Notes: a model not told the origin generated them from the letters alone. A stretch of DNA of 64,000 nucleotides from Alteromonadaceae bacterium 2753L.S.0a.02 (GCA_007827375.1 VISH01000001.1:496001-560000), one strand, 5' to 3'; shown: positions 9,172 through 18,673, counted from the stretch's first letter. Program-made: numbers and translations.

Positions 9172-10443
9172 ATGAAACTTGAATCCCTCGCTTTACACCA
9201 CGGCTACAGCGCCGAAGCCACCACCAAGGCGGCGGCAGTGCCGGTTTATCAGACCACATCTTACACCTTCGACAACACGCAACATGGCGCCGACCTGTTC
9301 GATCTCAAAGTGAAGGGGAATATTTACACGCGTATTATGAACCCCACCACCGATGTACTGGAGCAGCGTGTAGCAGCATTGGAGGGCGGAATCGGCGCGC
9401 TGGCGCTGGCATCGGGTATGGCGGCGATTACCTATTCCTTGCAGTGCTTGTGTGAAGCCGGCGACAACATCGTGAGCACCAGTCAATTGTACGGTGGCAC
9501 CTACAATTTATTCGCGCACACCTTTCCAAAGCAGGGTATCGAAGCGCGCATGGTGAACCATAACGATTTCGACGGTTTCGAAAACGCCATAGACAGCAAA
9601 ACCAAGGCGGTGTTTTGCGAGTCTATCGGCAACCCGGCAGGAAATATTGTTGATGTTGTACGACTCGCAGAAATCGCCCACAAGCATGGTGTACCGCTGA
9701 TTGTCGACAACACGGTCGCCACTCCCTATTTGTGCCGCCCCTTCGAGTTGGGCGCGGATATTGTAGTGCACTCGCTGACCAAATATATGGGCGGTCACGG
9801 CACCAGCATCGGTGGCATTATTGTGGATTCCGGTAAGTTTGACTGGGCCGCCAATGCAAAGCGCTTTGCCGTTTTTAATGAACCAGACCCTTCATACCAC
9901 GGTGTGGTTTACACCCGAGACCTGGGCGAGGCCGCCTATATTGGCCGCTGCCGGGTGGTGCCCTTACGCAACATGGGTGCGGCAATATCCCCGATGAACG
10001 CCTTCTTAATACTGCAAGGTATCGAAACTCTGGGCCTGCGCATGGAACGCCATTGCAGCAACGCGCTGCAATTGGCAAAGTTTCTGGAAACGCATCCTAA
10101 AGTCGCTTGGGTAAATTATGCGGCGTTGGCAAACAGCCCCTACTATTCCACCTGCTCGAAAATAACCGGCGGTAAAGCCTCTGGCATTTTAAGTTTTGGC
10201 ATTCGCGGCGGTTTGCAGGCCGGGACACGTTTTATTGATGCTCTGCAAATGATTTTACGGTTGGTTAATATCGGCGATGCCAAATCTCTGGCTTGCCATC
10301 CGGCGTCTACCACCCACCGGCAGCTCAATGAAAAAGAATGCGCCGCCGCTGGAGTGAGCAGCGACTTGGTGAGAATTTCTGTGGGCATCGAACATATCGA
10401 CGACATTATTGGCGATGTGAGCCAAGCATTGGAAAACGCCTGA
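9172..10443 (+). CDS. metY: O-acetylhomoserine sulfhydrylase
   Basis: This cytoplasmic PLP enzyme of the Cys/Met metabolism family makes homocysteine (or methionine directly) from O-acetylhomoserine and sulfide or methanethiol. The start MKLESLALHHGY and the motif NIYTRIMNPTTDVLE are characteristic. The PLP lysine is Lys204 in SLTKYMGGHG, and SLACHPASTTHRQL near the end is a family hallmark. The length of 423 residues is usual. I chose ATG 9172 because the homologous region begins there; the frame stays open back to a GTG at 9121, and the AGGAA at 9151 is a little far. I see no SAM riboswitch upstream. It is convergent with the next gene. Confidence 0.93.
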   Translation: MKLESLALHHGYSAEATTKAAAVPVYQTTSYTFDNTQHGADLFDLKVKGNIYTRIMNPTTDVLEQRVAALEGGIGALALASGMAAITYSLQCLCEAGDNIVSTSQLYGGTYNLFAHTFPKQGIEARMVNHNDFDGFENAIDSKTKAVFCESIGNPAGNIVDVVRLAEIAHKHGVPLIVDNTVATPYLCRPFELGADIVVHSLTKYMGGHGTSIGGIIVDSGKFDWAANAKRFAVFNEPDPSYHGVVYTRDLGEAAYIGRCRVVPLRNMGAAISPMNAFLILQGIETLGLRMERHCSNALQLAKFLETHPKVAWVNYAALANSPYYSTCSKITGGKASGILSFGIRGGLQAGTRFIDALQMILRLVNIGDAKSLACHPASTTHRQLNEKECAAAGVSSDLVRISVGIEHIDDIIGDVSQALENA

Positions 10444-10520
10444 CGCCGCTAGCGGCTGACAGCTTTCCGGCACTGACTCACAGTTATGCATAGATCGCAG
10501 CAGGCTGATGATAGCGTTCG

Positions 10521-11366
10521 CTATACCATTCCCAATGCCATTTTGGCGCGCGGAATCCACATCATAAGCGTGGTGGCCGCAATACCGCCGAGCGTGATAA
10601 GAAACCCCATTGCCATCAAGCCAGATACCCACCATTGCTTCCAAGTCTGCTGTTGACGCTGCGCCCAAAAGACCAGCTCAGCGACTGCCATTGGCAAGAG
10701 ATAGCAGGCGTAGGAGATGGCAATGTCCGCTGGGCCATCAAGGTTTTGAGTATTGCCATTGGGGCCCAGGTTAACCATGTACCAACCCATCAGGTAGAGG
10801 CGAAATGTCCACACCCCGTTTACCAATAAAAAGCTGTGAATCGCCCAACGGCGGTGTTCTACAAAATCGCGTTTCAATGCAAAACGCCACGCCAGTGCCA
10901 CCGCTAACGGAATCAACAAACCGTTTAAGGTGATCCCGAGAGAACCGAAATCACTCAGTCGCGACCCCCGCACCCAGTTTAGGTAGAGTCCGGAAAAAGC
11001 GCCCATCAAACCCATCACCAAAAACAGACGACCATTCCAGCGGTGCAAACCGGGACACTGGCTTCGCAGTTGCGGCACCAACTGCAACACACCACAAAAA
11101 CTCAAAATTGCCGCAGGAATAACATGCGCAAACAGTATCCCATTGCCCAAACCATCCCCATCGACGTAACCGGTGATCATTCCGGCGCTATTGATGTTTT
11201 CAGGATGGCCACTCAGAAACGGTATCGCATACAAAGCGACAAGGTAAAACGAAAAAAACCACTGCCCTATCAACACCACCAGCACCCAACTGGTGACGGA
11301 CACGCGCAGGGCACCGCTGGAGTTTATCTGCAGTGAAGGGGATTGTGGAATTACGTGAGTAGTCAT
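10521..11366 (-). CDS. DUF2306-family multispanning membrane protein
   Basis: An integral membrane protein with about seven to eight hydrophobic segments. The motifs LHRWNGRLFL and EHRRWAIHSF are the His/Arg signatures of the DUF2306 family, whose function is not established. It is transcribed divergently from an AraC-type regulator, with about 260 bases between the two starts, so that regulator may control it. A GAGG lies nine bases before the ATG. Its stop is 77 bases from the convergent metY stop. Confidence 0.8.
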   Translation of the reverse strand: MTTHVIPQSPSLQINSSGALRVSVTSWVLVVLIGQWFFSFYLVALYAIPFLSGHPENINSAGMITGYVDGDGLGNGILFAHVIPAAILSFCGVLQLVPQLRSQCPGLHRWNGRLFLVMGLMGAFSGLYLNWVRGSRLSDFGSLGITLNGLLIPLAVALAWRFALKRDFVEHRRWAIHSFLLVNGVWTFRLYLMGWYMVNLGPNGNTQNLDGPADIAISYACYLLPMAVAELVFWAQRQQQTWKQWWVSGLMAMGFLITLGGIAATTLMMWIPRAKMALGMV

Positions 11367-11625
11367 GGCTCTGGCCTCGTCATCATTGAAAACAGCAGCA
11401 GAATGCCGCCAGACGATCGAGGATTCGCGTCAAATTCCGAATTCAGCGCTAATTATTGCAGAAAATTTCTATTAGCCCGACAGAATTAATTGTTATACCG
11501 GTTGCATTGGCGGAGCGATCAAAGCACAAACGCCTTTAAATACGGCTTCAACAATTGACCCTGTTGTGATCTTATAAACGCTATCTTGAAACACAACCAG
11601 CCGTATACAAGCGTTGTAAGCGACC

Positions 11626-12717
11626 ATGATGATCGATCACTTTTATTGGGCCTTGCTGGCATTGAGCCTCGGGCTACTGCTCAGCCAAACCCTGGTTTAC
11701 CAAAAACGCGCCGTGCATTTGGTATTTGCGTTGTTTAGCGGTTCCATCGCTATGGTGGCCACACGGCATCTCACCGCAGACAGCCTGGGCCCGTACCAAC
11801 ATCTGATCGCGCTGGGCACCTGCGCCACCTGCAACGGCTACTGGCTGGTGTCACGCGCCTTGTTTCGCCGTGACAAGGCTATCTCCATCTACCATGTTTT
11901 ATTTGCCTCCAGCGTAGCGATTCTGGTGGTGAGCAGCGAAAGCCTCAGCTTTGCCGAAGCCAGATTTCAGCTAAGTCTACAAAGTTTCGACACGGCACAC
12001 TCTTCAATGGATAGCCTGCTAAATCTGCTCTCGTCGAGTATGTTGGTGCTCACAGTTTGGGAAGGTTGCAAGGGATTCAAGAAGGCCAACACCCGCGAAC
12101 GGGCACAGCGATTGGTATTTCTGGGTAGCTTTGGTGGCGCGCTAATGGGTTGTATGCTGCTAAACAGTTTTGAAACCTTACGCCCCTGGTTAATGATTTT
12201 TTCGGCCTTTGAAATTCTTATAATTACCCAGGCATTGATTTTATGGCGTTTCCACGGCAATACAATTGCAAGCTGGTTAAACCTCAAAACCGCAAACGAA
12301 GCGCCACCTGAAAACGACGTCTCTGGCGAAGAAAGCGCCCCGGCACACAGTGACCCGTCTCTACTCAATGCCATAGAACACGCCCTGCACCACGAGAAAA
12401 TTTATCTACAGACCCACCTAAAACTGGTTGATTTCGCGCAACGCCTGCAAGTACCGGAATACCGAGTTAGCCGGGCTCTGCGACAACATTTCAATGCACG
12501 CAATTTCAACCAGTACATCAATGAACTGCGCATTCAGCACGCCACGCAATTACTGCAAAACCCCAAGCACGACCACTGGCCCATGCTCACTGTTGGCCTC
12601 GAAAGCGGTTTCGCCTCGGCCGCACCATTTACGCGCGCCTTCAAGGCGATGCACGGCTGCACACCTCTGGAATTTAAAAAGCATCAAATTGATGATTTAA
12701 AATGGGTTAAATCGTAA
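11626..12717 (+). CDS. AraC-family transcription regulator with an N-terminal membrane domain
   Basis: The first 215 residues contain about seven hydrophobic helices. A linker and a C-terminal AraC-type helix-turn-helix pair follow (about 255-355), visible as LVDFAQRLQVPEYRVSRALR, INELRIQHATQLL and ESGFASAAPFTRAFKAMHG-PLEFK. Such proteins are usually membrane-tethered sensors that bind DNA directly. It is divergent from the DUF2306 gene and is a natural candidate to regulate it. The start ATG 11626 is directly followed by a second ATG, and no strong ribosome binding site separates them. Its end lies 24 bases from the convergent downstream gene. Confidence 0.85.
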   Translation: MMIDHFYWALLALSLGLLLSQTLVYQKRAVHLVFALFSGSIAMVATRHLTADSLGPYQHLIALGTCATCNGYWLVSRALFRRDKAISIYHVLFASSVAILVVSSESLSFAEARFQLSLQSFDTAHSSMDSLLNLLSSSMLVLTVWEGCKGFKKANTRERAQRLVFLGSFGGALMGCMLLNSFETLRPWLMIFSAFEILIITQALILWRFHGNTIASWLNLKTANEAPPENDVSGEESAPAHSDPSLLNAIEHALHHEKIYLQTHLKLVDFAQRLQVPEYRVSRALRQHFNARNFNQYINELRIQHATQLLQNPKHDHWPMLTVGLESGFASAAPFTRAFKAMHGCTPLEFKKHQIDDLKWVKS

Positions 12718-12741
12718 CTGGACTGCGCGATCTTGTTAAGC

Positions 12742-13509
12742 TCAGCGGTTTCGTGACGCACTTTTGGTCATCCAACGCGGGTAATCAAACCCATAAAACT
12801 TGGTTTCATAGATATAGGTGCGTATCGGTGTTTTTATTAACAACAGCAACAAACCAATGGAATACAAACACCACACAGCAGCCCACTCATTGGGGTCGCT
12901 GGTAGTAAGCGCCGCAAGCAGCGGGCCGGTGATGATGTGGTAGATGGTCATGCGCCAGGCGCCGTAAAGCAGCGGCAGCGCGAACGCAACAATCACATAA
13001 GCGTTGGAAAGAATCAGATTCCCCGCTGCCGGTGTCGCCCAGGCAATATGCCAGGCCCCCGAGGTGGAACAGGTTTGCTCGCCGCAAAATGGCAGCTTGA
13101 ACGACAGCTCTTTAAAAAAAGCCAGGTAGTAGGTCATTTCGTAGCAATAGCGCGACCATTCAATGGGAAGAATGCGCACCAGAAACATCAAGGAGCCGAG
13201 CAACGCCAACAACATTACCGGCACAAACAAGCGACGCCGCACAGGCTGCGGCACGAAATACAGAGATACCAAATTAATAAAAACCGGCTGAAACGCAATA
13301 TGAATGTACCCGAGATAAGTCGCCACCGTATTGCGGGTATCGAAGCATTGATCGATCACCGAATAGGTGTACGCCTGCAATAATTCCATTAACGAAAAAT
13401 ACAACAGCGCGTAACACAGCGGTCGTGACTCGCCCTTTTTATAAAAGTACGCCGTACTCGCCAACCCGGTAACAGCTACCACCGCGGAGGCTTCTCCACT
13501 CCAACACAT
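12742..13509 (-). CDS. Multispanning membrane protein, DUF5765-like
   Basis: About 255 residues with roughly seven transmembrane helices. The start MCWSGEASA and the central YLGYIHIAFQPVFINL match my recollection of the DUF5765 family; function unknown. I chose ATG 13509 because AGGGAG lies about nine bases upstream, while the GTG at 13518 would sit directly on that site. A cluster of cysteines (CYEMTYY, FCGEQTCS) lies in a predicted loop. It is divergent from the BLUF gene and may share a regulatory region with it. Confidence 0.7.
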   Translation of the reverse strand: MCWSGEASAVVAVTGLASTAYFYKKGESRPLCYALLYFSLMELLQAYTYSVIDQCFDTRNTVATYLGYIHIAFQPVFINLVSLYFVPQPVRRRLFVPVMLLALLGSLMFLVRILPIEWSRYCYEMTYYLAFFKELSFKLPFCGEQTCSTSGAWHIAWATPAAGNLILSNAYVIVAFALPLLYGAWRMTIYHIITGPLLAALTTSDPNEWAAVWCLYSIGLLLLLIKTPIRTYIYETKFYGFDYPRWMTKSASRNR

Positions 13510-13749
13510 TTCACTCACTCCCTAAACTGAAGATCGCCATGACGCTCGCTGCAGCAGGCTTATTATCGCGATAATAACGAAGCATCCACAATGTGTGTAC
13601 TCCGAAAGCGTCCCTGGTGCACAAGCGGCAATTCGTCACAATAAAGCCCCACGCTGGCATAAGCGCCCGCTTGTACGCTAACTCGCAGTTGAGATTGAAC
13701 TGGTAAACAACTAAGGTTTACAAAACACCTATTGATGCAAGGGATTTGT

Positions 13750-14199
13750 ATGATACACCTCGTTTACGTGAGTAGTGGCACCCGGGAATTCACGCATCGG
13801 GATTTGGTAGCGCTGCTAGAACAATCCCGTCGCCGCAATTTACGCCAGGATGTTACAGGCATGTTGCTCTATGCCGGGGGAAATTTTATTCAGGTACTCG
13901 AAGGGCTCGCATCGGATGTCGATGAGATCTACGCGTCCATTGAAAAAGATGAACGCAACACCGGTAATGTGTTGTTGAAACGCGAGCGTATTCCGGAACG
14001 AAGCTTTCCCGACTGGAGTATGGGCTTTAACTGGCTTTCAGATCAGGCGGTGAAATATACACCGGGTTTCTCCGATTTTTTAAACCGAAAAATGACCGCT
14101 ACTGAACTCCACCAGGTAGATATCGCGTTGGAGCTACTCTACCAATTTAAGGAGTTTAATTTACAGATCAGTACAACGCCCAAGCGTGTCAACTACTAG
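13750..14199 (+). CDS. BLUF-domain blue-light photoreceptor, short stand-alone type
   Basis: This FAD-binding blue-light sensor has a BLUF domain over about residues 1-95. The key residues are in place with the standard spacing: Tyr6 (LVYVSS), Asn30 and Gln48 (FIQVLEG), and Trp89 in WSMGF. A short tail of about 55 residues follows, as in PixD/Slr1694-like proteins that signal through partner proteins rather than a fused output domain. I chose ATG 13750, six bases after AAGGG, rather than the upstream TTG 13732 or ATG 13735. No obvious output partner is encoded next door; the neighbours are a membrane protein of unknown role and a GH105 lipoprotein. Confidence 0.93.
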   Translation: MIHLVYVSSGTREFTHRDLVALLEQSRRRNLRQDVTGMLLYAGGNFIQVLEGLASDVDEIYASIEKDERNTGNVLLKRERIPERSFPDWSMGFNWLSDQAVKYTPGFSDFLNRKMTATELHQVDIALELLYQFKEFNLQISTTPKRVNY

Positions 14200-14216
14200 T
14201 GCCGCTAAATACACGA

Positions 14217-15383
14217 TTATTGATTCCTGAGAATCCGCTGTGTTGCAAACCACAGCAATGGGGCCTGGCCATGCAAATCACCGCGCTCACGTGGCCGTTC
14301 TAAATAATAATTAACATCAGCACTTTGGCCAGTACCCACACAAACTTGCCCGAGCCGCCCGCGATTATCGATAATTTTTTGCAAGCCCTGCCAGGCTTTA
14401 TCGGCTGCCTGTTGATAGCTAGGCTCAAGCAGTAACCCCAAACGCACGCCCACACTTATTGCGTAGCCAAACATGGCCGTCGCAGAGCTTTCATCCCACG
14501 CCGACGGCATATCGATTAATTGCTTCCACATGCCGCTGGGCGCCTGGTTCTGCAACAGAGCCTTCATCATTTTGCGGTAGCGACTCGCAATAAATTCATA
14601 GCGCGTGTGCGTGCGAGGGAGGTCTTTCAACAATTCCGCAACACCGGCTGCCACCCAACCATTACCTCTCCCCCAAAAAAACGGAGCCTTTGGGCCGTGA
14701 AAAAATAAGCCATTGGTTTGCTGTAATTCACGCAAATAGATTTCAGTTTGCAAGGCCGCTCGGTCGATATATACCGGATTTTTTGTGGCGCGATAGGCCT
14801 GCATTTGCAGAACATTGACCATCCAAATGTCGTCTATCCAGAAGCGCGATTGCGCAGTCAAACCATCACCGCGAGTGTCCACCCACTGGGCATCAGCCAT
14901 TTCCAAGCCTTCATACAACTTTCGACCGTCTTTTTTAACCAAATACAATTCCAGCGGCAAAATTCCATATACGCTGGCATCCACATGCCCTGCCCAGCGC
15001 AATTTGGCAACACCCGGCGGTTGCCAGTAGCGCTGTTTTAATTTCTCGATACGAGATTCGTCATGGGTCGCCTGCGCATACTCTAACGCGCCGTACCCAG
15101 CAGCGGCTTCAGCATAATGCAGGCCGGTGAACTCTTCGGTTTGATACATCATGTAGTCGCGCGACAACAAATCATCCACTATGTGATCACCAACATTTTG
15201 CAGGGGGAGATTGTGTTTTTTAGCCGATGATTGTTTTTCTACAGATTGAGTAGCGGCAGGACTACTCGTCGGCCTTGCTGACCCTGGCGGCTGTGATTCA
15301 TTCTCAGGTTTGATGGACGAACAGCCCACCAGCCAAAACAAGGTAATAATTCCGGCAGACCGTATATTTTTAGTAAAGATCAT
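14217..15383 (-). CDS. GH105-type unsaturated glucuronyl/galacturonyl hydrolase, lipoprotein
   Basis: The protein has an alpha/alpha-barrel of the GH88/GH105 type, which removes unsaturated uronic acids from the products of pectin or other polyuronide lyases. Diagnostic motifs are RFWIDDIWMVNVLQ, FFWGRGNGWVAAG and WDESSATAMFGYA. The N-terminus is a lipoprotein signal (LVGC, Cys21) followed by a Ser/Pro/Gln-rich spacer to about residue 55, so the enzyme is likely tethered to a membrane facing the periplasm or the outside. Length of 388 residues is normal once the spacer is removed. No polysaccharide lyase or transporter gene is adjacent. It is convergent with the BLUF gene. Confidence 0.88.
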   Translation of the reverse strand: MIFTKNIRSAGIITLFWLVGCSSIKPENESQPPGSARPTSSPAATQSVEKQSSAKKHNLPLQNVGDHIVDDLLSRDYMMYQTEEFTGLHYAEAAAGYGALEYAQATHDESRIEKLKQRYWQPPGVAKLRWAGHVDASVYGILPLELYLVKKDGRKLYEGLEMADAQWVDTRGDGLTAQSRFWIDDIWMVNVLQMQAYRATKNPVYIDRAALQTEIYLRELQQTNGLFFHGPKAPFFWGRGNGWVAAGVAELLKDLPRTHTRYEFIASRYRKMMKALLQNQAPSGMWKQLIDMPSAWDESSATAMFGYAISVGVRLGLLLEPSYQQAADKAWQGLQKIIDNRGRLGQVCVGTGQSADVNYYLERPRERGDLHGQAPLLWFATQRILRNQ

Positions 15384-15834
15384 AACGAGAGTTTAATCGC
15401 CTAAGAGTGGATTTTAATAAATCTGGCGCTGCGCCTATAAGTAAGTGATCAGAACATCTTGGCTCAGCGCTTATTCTGGCGCAAATTGTTATTGCGGTAA
15501 ATGTCACCATGACCACGGAGGCATTGCCTTGGTCCACCACAGCTATTTCCAGCGCCACGCGGCCAGTTTCGCCAAGCTAAATAAGAAACTACGTATATTA
15601 ATTGTGTGCGCGAAAACGCCAGAACACGCGCAGTATTACACAACAGGGGAATATAAACTCGAGAATAGGTCTGACGACGCAGCACAGAGTCATATTTTTT
15701 AATGTCGAGGTAAGAATTTACCTGGAGAGAGAAGAAGCATAAACCTCTGGACTCGGCAATGCCCCTTCACGTTGCTCGTTAACCTGGCGAACAAGCCGCC
15801 AGGTTAATACTAACGCGGAACTTCTACGGAAAAC
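15384..15834. other. Intergenic region between the GH105 and GH11 genes
   Basis: About 450 bases with no supported gene; an 85-codon open frame lacks a ribosome binding site and family features. It should contain the GH105 promoter (reading leftwards) and the 3' end signals of the GH11 pair. Confidence 0.5.
15779..15807 (-). terminator. Hairpin downstream of the GH11 pair, possible terminator
   Basis: A perfect 11-base-pair stem (15779-15789 with 15797-15807) and a seven-base loop lie 28 bases after the stop of the last GH11 gene. There is no good T-run on the minus strand, so it may act as a weak terminator or protect the transcript end. Confidence 0.5.
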
Positions 15835-16941
15835 CTAACCCGCTGGGCAAATTACACCACCATTACCCCACTGATTGCTGCAGGTGTTAGCACCGATACA
15901 GCTCTGGTTATTTTCCCAACCCCAGCCATCGTTCTGATTATCGCATAGCGCAAACTCGGTGCCGTACCACAAGCAACGACAATCACCGCCGCCGGAAGAA
16001 CCGGAGGACGAACTGCTCGACGAAGAGCTGCTTGAACTTGATGAACTGCTGGAACTTGAAGAGCTGCTAGAGCTTGATGAACTGCTTGAAGACGAAGAAC
16101 TGGAAGACGATGAACCGCACTCGGTTGTTACCACATTGGAACCCCAATCCGCCTCACAGCTACCGCGGCCGATACAGTTAGCGCCGTTTTCCCAGCCCCA
16201 GCCATAGGATTGCCCAGTACACAAACTCAACAGGCTGCCGTACCAATTGCATGCCTCACATTGTTCAGTTGCTTCCCAAACCCGCACCGAAGCACTCCCG
16301 GCGCTCTGGTAGCCATTTGTGGCCATAATCATATAATCACGTTCGCCCAAAGTTACACCGGCGTTAGCGAGCGCGTCGAAGTGATGGGCCACCGTAATAA
16401 CACCGGAGGTTCTCGGCGTTTGACGAATCGCATAATAGGAAACGATCGAATTACCAATACTTAAACCAAAAGTGCGGCGATAAAGCTTATAGGTGGCAGC
16501 GTCACTTTCATAACTGGCAAGGGGTGTTGAATTTTCGTAGGGAAACCAGGTTCCCCAGTTTTCCACAATAAAATACTCCACGTCCGGGTCGGTAAACCAA
16601 CCATAAAGCCCTAATAGATCTGGGCCACCGGGCGAAAATGAGGCTTCAAAACCAACAAGTTCAGGCTCACCAAACTCCCAGCCCTTTCCGCCTATAAATT
16701 CGTTAATATCAGACCAATCCGCTGAATAACTGCCGGCATCACCCAAGGTAATAGAAGCTCCGCCATCGGGGGTATCCGTCCAGAACCAATAATAAAAACC
16801 GTCGTGATAACCTCGTTGATTTTCCGTAACCACTAAACTTTGACTGTAAGCTGGCGCAGATAACTGAACCCAACTAACAAGCATGACAAACCACATCAGG
16901 CCGCGTAGAACGCGTTTTTTCGAACCACCAAGATATTGCAT
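15835..16941 (-). CDS. Secreted GH11-fold protein with two CBM10 modules, acid/base Glu replaced by Asn
   Basis: A signal peptide (about 1-34) precedes a GH11 xylanase-like domain (about 38-223) with [31 protein letters not shown] and [17 protein letters not shown]10 (about 228-275), 37 serines (277-313) and a second CBM10 (about 319-368) follow. The nucleophile Glu122 is present. The acid/base motif, normally ATEGYQSSG, reads ATNGYQSAG: Asn209, codon AAT on the minus strand at 16315-16317. The residue two after the nucleophile's Tyr is Phe where GH11 enzymes usually have Tyr, and YWSVR has become YYAIR. Retaining hydrolysis is therefore unlikely, and I infer a xylan- or cellulose-binding pseudoenzyme. 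It lies 171 bases downstream of a GH11 paralogue that has both Glu residues. The start has a GGAG eight bases upstream. Confidence 0.85.
   Translation of the reverse strand: MQYLGGSKKRVLRGLMWFVMLVSWVQLSAPAYSQSLVVTENQRGYHDGFYYWFWTDTPDGGASITLGDAGSYSADWSDINEFIGGKGWEFGEPELVGFEASFSPGGPDLLGLYGWFTDPDVEYFIVENWGTWFPYENSTPLASYESDAATYKLYRRTFGLSIGNSIVSYYAIRQTPRTSGVITVAHHFDALANAGVTLGERDYMIMATNGYQSAGSASVRVWEATEQCEACNWYGSLLSLCTGQSYGWGWENGANCIGRGSCEADWGSNVVTTECGSSSSSSSSSSSSSSSSSSSSSSSSSSSSSSSSSSSSSGSSGGGDCRCLWYGTEFALCDNQNDGWGWENNQSCIGANTCSNQWGNGGVICPAG
16003..16113 (-). repeat. Poly-serine linker tract of the downstream GH11 protein
   Basis: An uninterrupted run of 37 serine codons, mostly AGC, AGT, TCG, TCA and TCC, links two CBM10 modules. 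Read on the opposite strand it makes a spurious acidic Leu/Glu/Asp open frame. Confidence 0.9.
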
Positions 16942-17112
16942 CGTTACTCTCCCTATAGTTAATACTTACCTCTTTGGATTTTAATAAAAACAATCTGAAA
17001 TATTTATTATGCGGTTGACACCTTATCTACACACTTAATAAAACAGTTAGTACTAAATAAAAGTAGCGGCGCTCTCTACCGAGGCCACCACAATTTATTT
17101 TCACACCGCTCA

Positions 17113-18237
17113 TTAACCACCCGGGCAAATTACACCACCATTACCCCACTGGTTATTACAGGTGTTAGCGCCAATACAGCTCTGGTTATTTTCCCAACCC
17201 CAGCCATCGCTTTGATTATTGCATAGCGCAAACTCGGTGCCGTACCACAAACAACGACAGCCACCGCCGCTGGAAGAACCAGAGGACGAACTGCTCGATG
17301 AAGAGCTGCTGGAGCTTGATGAACTACTGGAGCTTGAAGAGCTGCTTGATGATGAGCTGGAAGACGAACTGCTTGACGAGGAACTCGACGACGAACCGTT
17401 TGCGTTACATTCAGTTTGTTCTATAAATGTGCCCCAGCCACTTTCGCAACTCGAGCGGCCAATACAGTTTTCACCATTTTCCCAACCCCAACCGTAATTC
17501 TGACTGGAACATAGAGGTATTTGATTTCCGTACCAATTACAGACCTCGCAGTTGGCCACAACACCATCCCAAACGGTAGCTTCTGCAGAGCCATCGCTTT
17601 GATAGCCTTCTACGGCAAATACCATGTAACTGTATTCACCGGCTTCAAAACCGTGTTCCGCCCAAGCGTTAAAATGATCTGCCGTATTTACAGTGCCTGC
17701 GGTACTGGGTTCCTGGCGCACACTCCAATAAATATAAAAATACGTGTCGGGTGACGTATTGAATCGTCGGTAGAGATCGTAGGTAGCACCATTTGAGACC
17801 AACTCCCCTAAATACTCATTAGCCTCAGGCCGCCAATTGCCCCAGGATTCAACGATGTAGTATTCGCTGAATGGATCAAGCGTAAAACCATAAACACTCG
17901 TCCAGGCATTGCCGCTGGTGTTTACCTCACTTTGATAACTGATAACCCTAGGGCCACCAACTTCCCAACCCTTGCCGGCGAAAAAATTACCAACACCGCT
18001 CCATTCCACTGAATAATTTCCTGCCGGGCCGAGCGTCATCGCGAGCTCAGAATCGGCTATTTGATCAGACCAAAGCGCATAGAAAAAACCGTCGTGCGTG
18101 CCAGTATCGCTGCTGGTAATCACCTGCGCTTGAGCAAAAGAAGCAAGTGACGCGAGTAGCAATATTGCTATATTTCGTATTAAAAGCTGCAACTGTGAAA
18201 CACTTCTCTGCAATCGAAATTCCATATGATTTTTCAT
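17113..18237 (-). CDS. Secreted GH11 endo-1,4-beta-xylanase with two CBM10 modules
   Basis: This is an exported endoxylanase of 374 residues. After a signal peptide ending near FAQAQ comes a GH11 jelly roll (about 42-225) with [29 protein letters not shown] and [13 protein letters not shown]. The nucleophile Glu125 and the acid/base Glu210 (AVEGYQSDG) are both present. A CBM10 (about 230-277), a run of 38 serines (282-319) and a second CBM10 (about 327-374) follow. CBM10 modules are known in cellvibrios to bind crystalline cellulose. I chose ATG 18237, seven bases after GGAG; the frame stays open to 18411 without a good site. It is the first gene of a tandem pair; the downstream paralogue has lost the acid/base Glu. 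Confidence 0.93.
   Translation of the reverse strand: MKNHMEFRLQRSVSQLQLLIRNIAILLLASLASFAQAQVITSSDTGTHDGFFYALWSDQIADSELAMTLGPAGNYSVEWSGVGNFFAGKGWEVGGPRVISYQSEVNTSGNAWTSVYGFTLDPFSEYYIVESWGNWRPEANEYLGELVSNGATYDLYRRFNTSPDTYFYIYWSVRQEPSTAGTVNTADHFNAWAEHGFEAGEYSYMVFAVEGYQSDGSAEATVWDGVVANCEVCNWYGNQIPLCSSQNYGWGWENGENCIGRSSCESGWGTFIEQTECNANGSSSSSSSSSSSSSSSSSSSSSSSSSSSSSSSSSSSSSSGSSSGGGCRCLWYGTEFALCNNQSDGWGWENNQSCIGANTCNNQWGNGGVICPGG
17281..17394 (-). repeat. Poly-serine linker tract of the GH11 xylanase
   Basis: About 38 consecutive serine codons separate the two CBM10 modules. The flanking CBM10-coding DNA (17113-17290) is about 92 percent identical by eye to that of the neighbouring gene (15835-16013). 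Confidence 0.9.
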
Positions 18238-18673
18238 ATCTGTTCTCCGAATGAAACCAGGCGGCATAATCCGCAGACTGGGAGTGATTGGATAAAAACC
18301 ACAATTCCTTATGGATTTGGCTGAAATACCAGCAACAAGGCTTAGCGGGAGCAGAAGGTTCAGCCAACGAGTATTTATTATGTTTTTATGACAAACATGG
18401 TTTGTAACCATCGACTATAGCGGTCGAATACGTGGAAACGTTTTTTAGAAATGTAATTTATCGAGATGTCAGTGAACTTGTATTGTTATATTTCACTGTG
18501 TCACATATTAAGTATTTTTCGCTTATTGTCAATTTAACAATAATTATTGACACACTCGACTTTCGTCGCGGAATTCATGGATTTTATTATATGCAAACTT
18601 GTTTATTATTTCGATTTATCTGAGTTTAAAACTGAGCGCTGTATTGATGCACAAAACCAAGCTTTTTTAAAAA
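18238..18673. other. Promoter region of the tandem GH11 genes
   Basis: About 436 bases between the TonB receptor stop and the GH11 start. No supported gene lies here, although the GH11 frame stays open for 58 more codons. The palindrome AAACGTTT at 18436-18443, within GGAAACGTTT, resembles the core of LacI-family operators and may regulate the GH11 pair; it is short, so the evidence is weak. Confidence 0.4.

Noticed and set aside
10445..10456. Perfect palindrome GCCGCTAGCGGC after metY, considered as a terminator
   Set aside because: There is no loop and no T-run, so it cannot form a normal intrinsic terminator.
15445..15702. 85-codon open frame between the GH105 and GH11 genes
   Set aside because: No ribosome binding site, unlikely residue composition, and it overlaps the probable GH105 promoter.
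15959..16207. Open frame on the plus strand rich in Glu, Leu and Asp (also at 17219-17497 and 47989-48267)
   Set aside because: These are the reverse complement of poly-serine linker codons in the GH11 and GH6 genes. The repeating acidic-Leu pattern is an artefact of the Ser codons.
15835..16941. Sequencing error as the reason for the GH11 Glu to Asn change
   Set aside because: The change needs two base differences from a Glu codon, the frame is intact, and other active-site positions have also drifted, so an error is unlikely, though read data would settle it.
16942..16965. TATAGGGAGA-like sequence on the minus strand before the downstream GH11 start, resembling the end of a phage T7 promoter
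   Set aside because: Only the initial bases match, and GGGAGAG is explained as the ribosome binding site.
18238..18411. In-frame upstream extension of the GH11 xylanase
   Set aside because: The GGAG before ATG 18237 and a standard signal peptide starting there make the shorter form much more likely.
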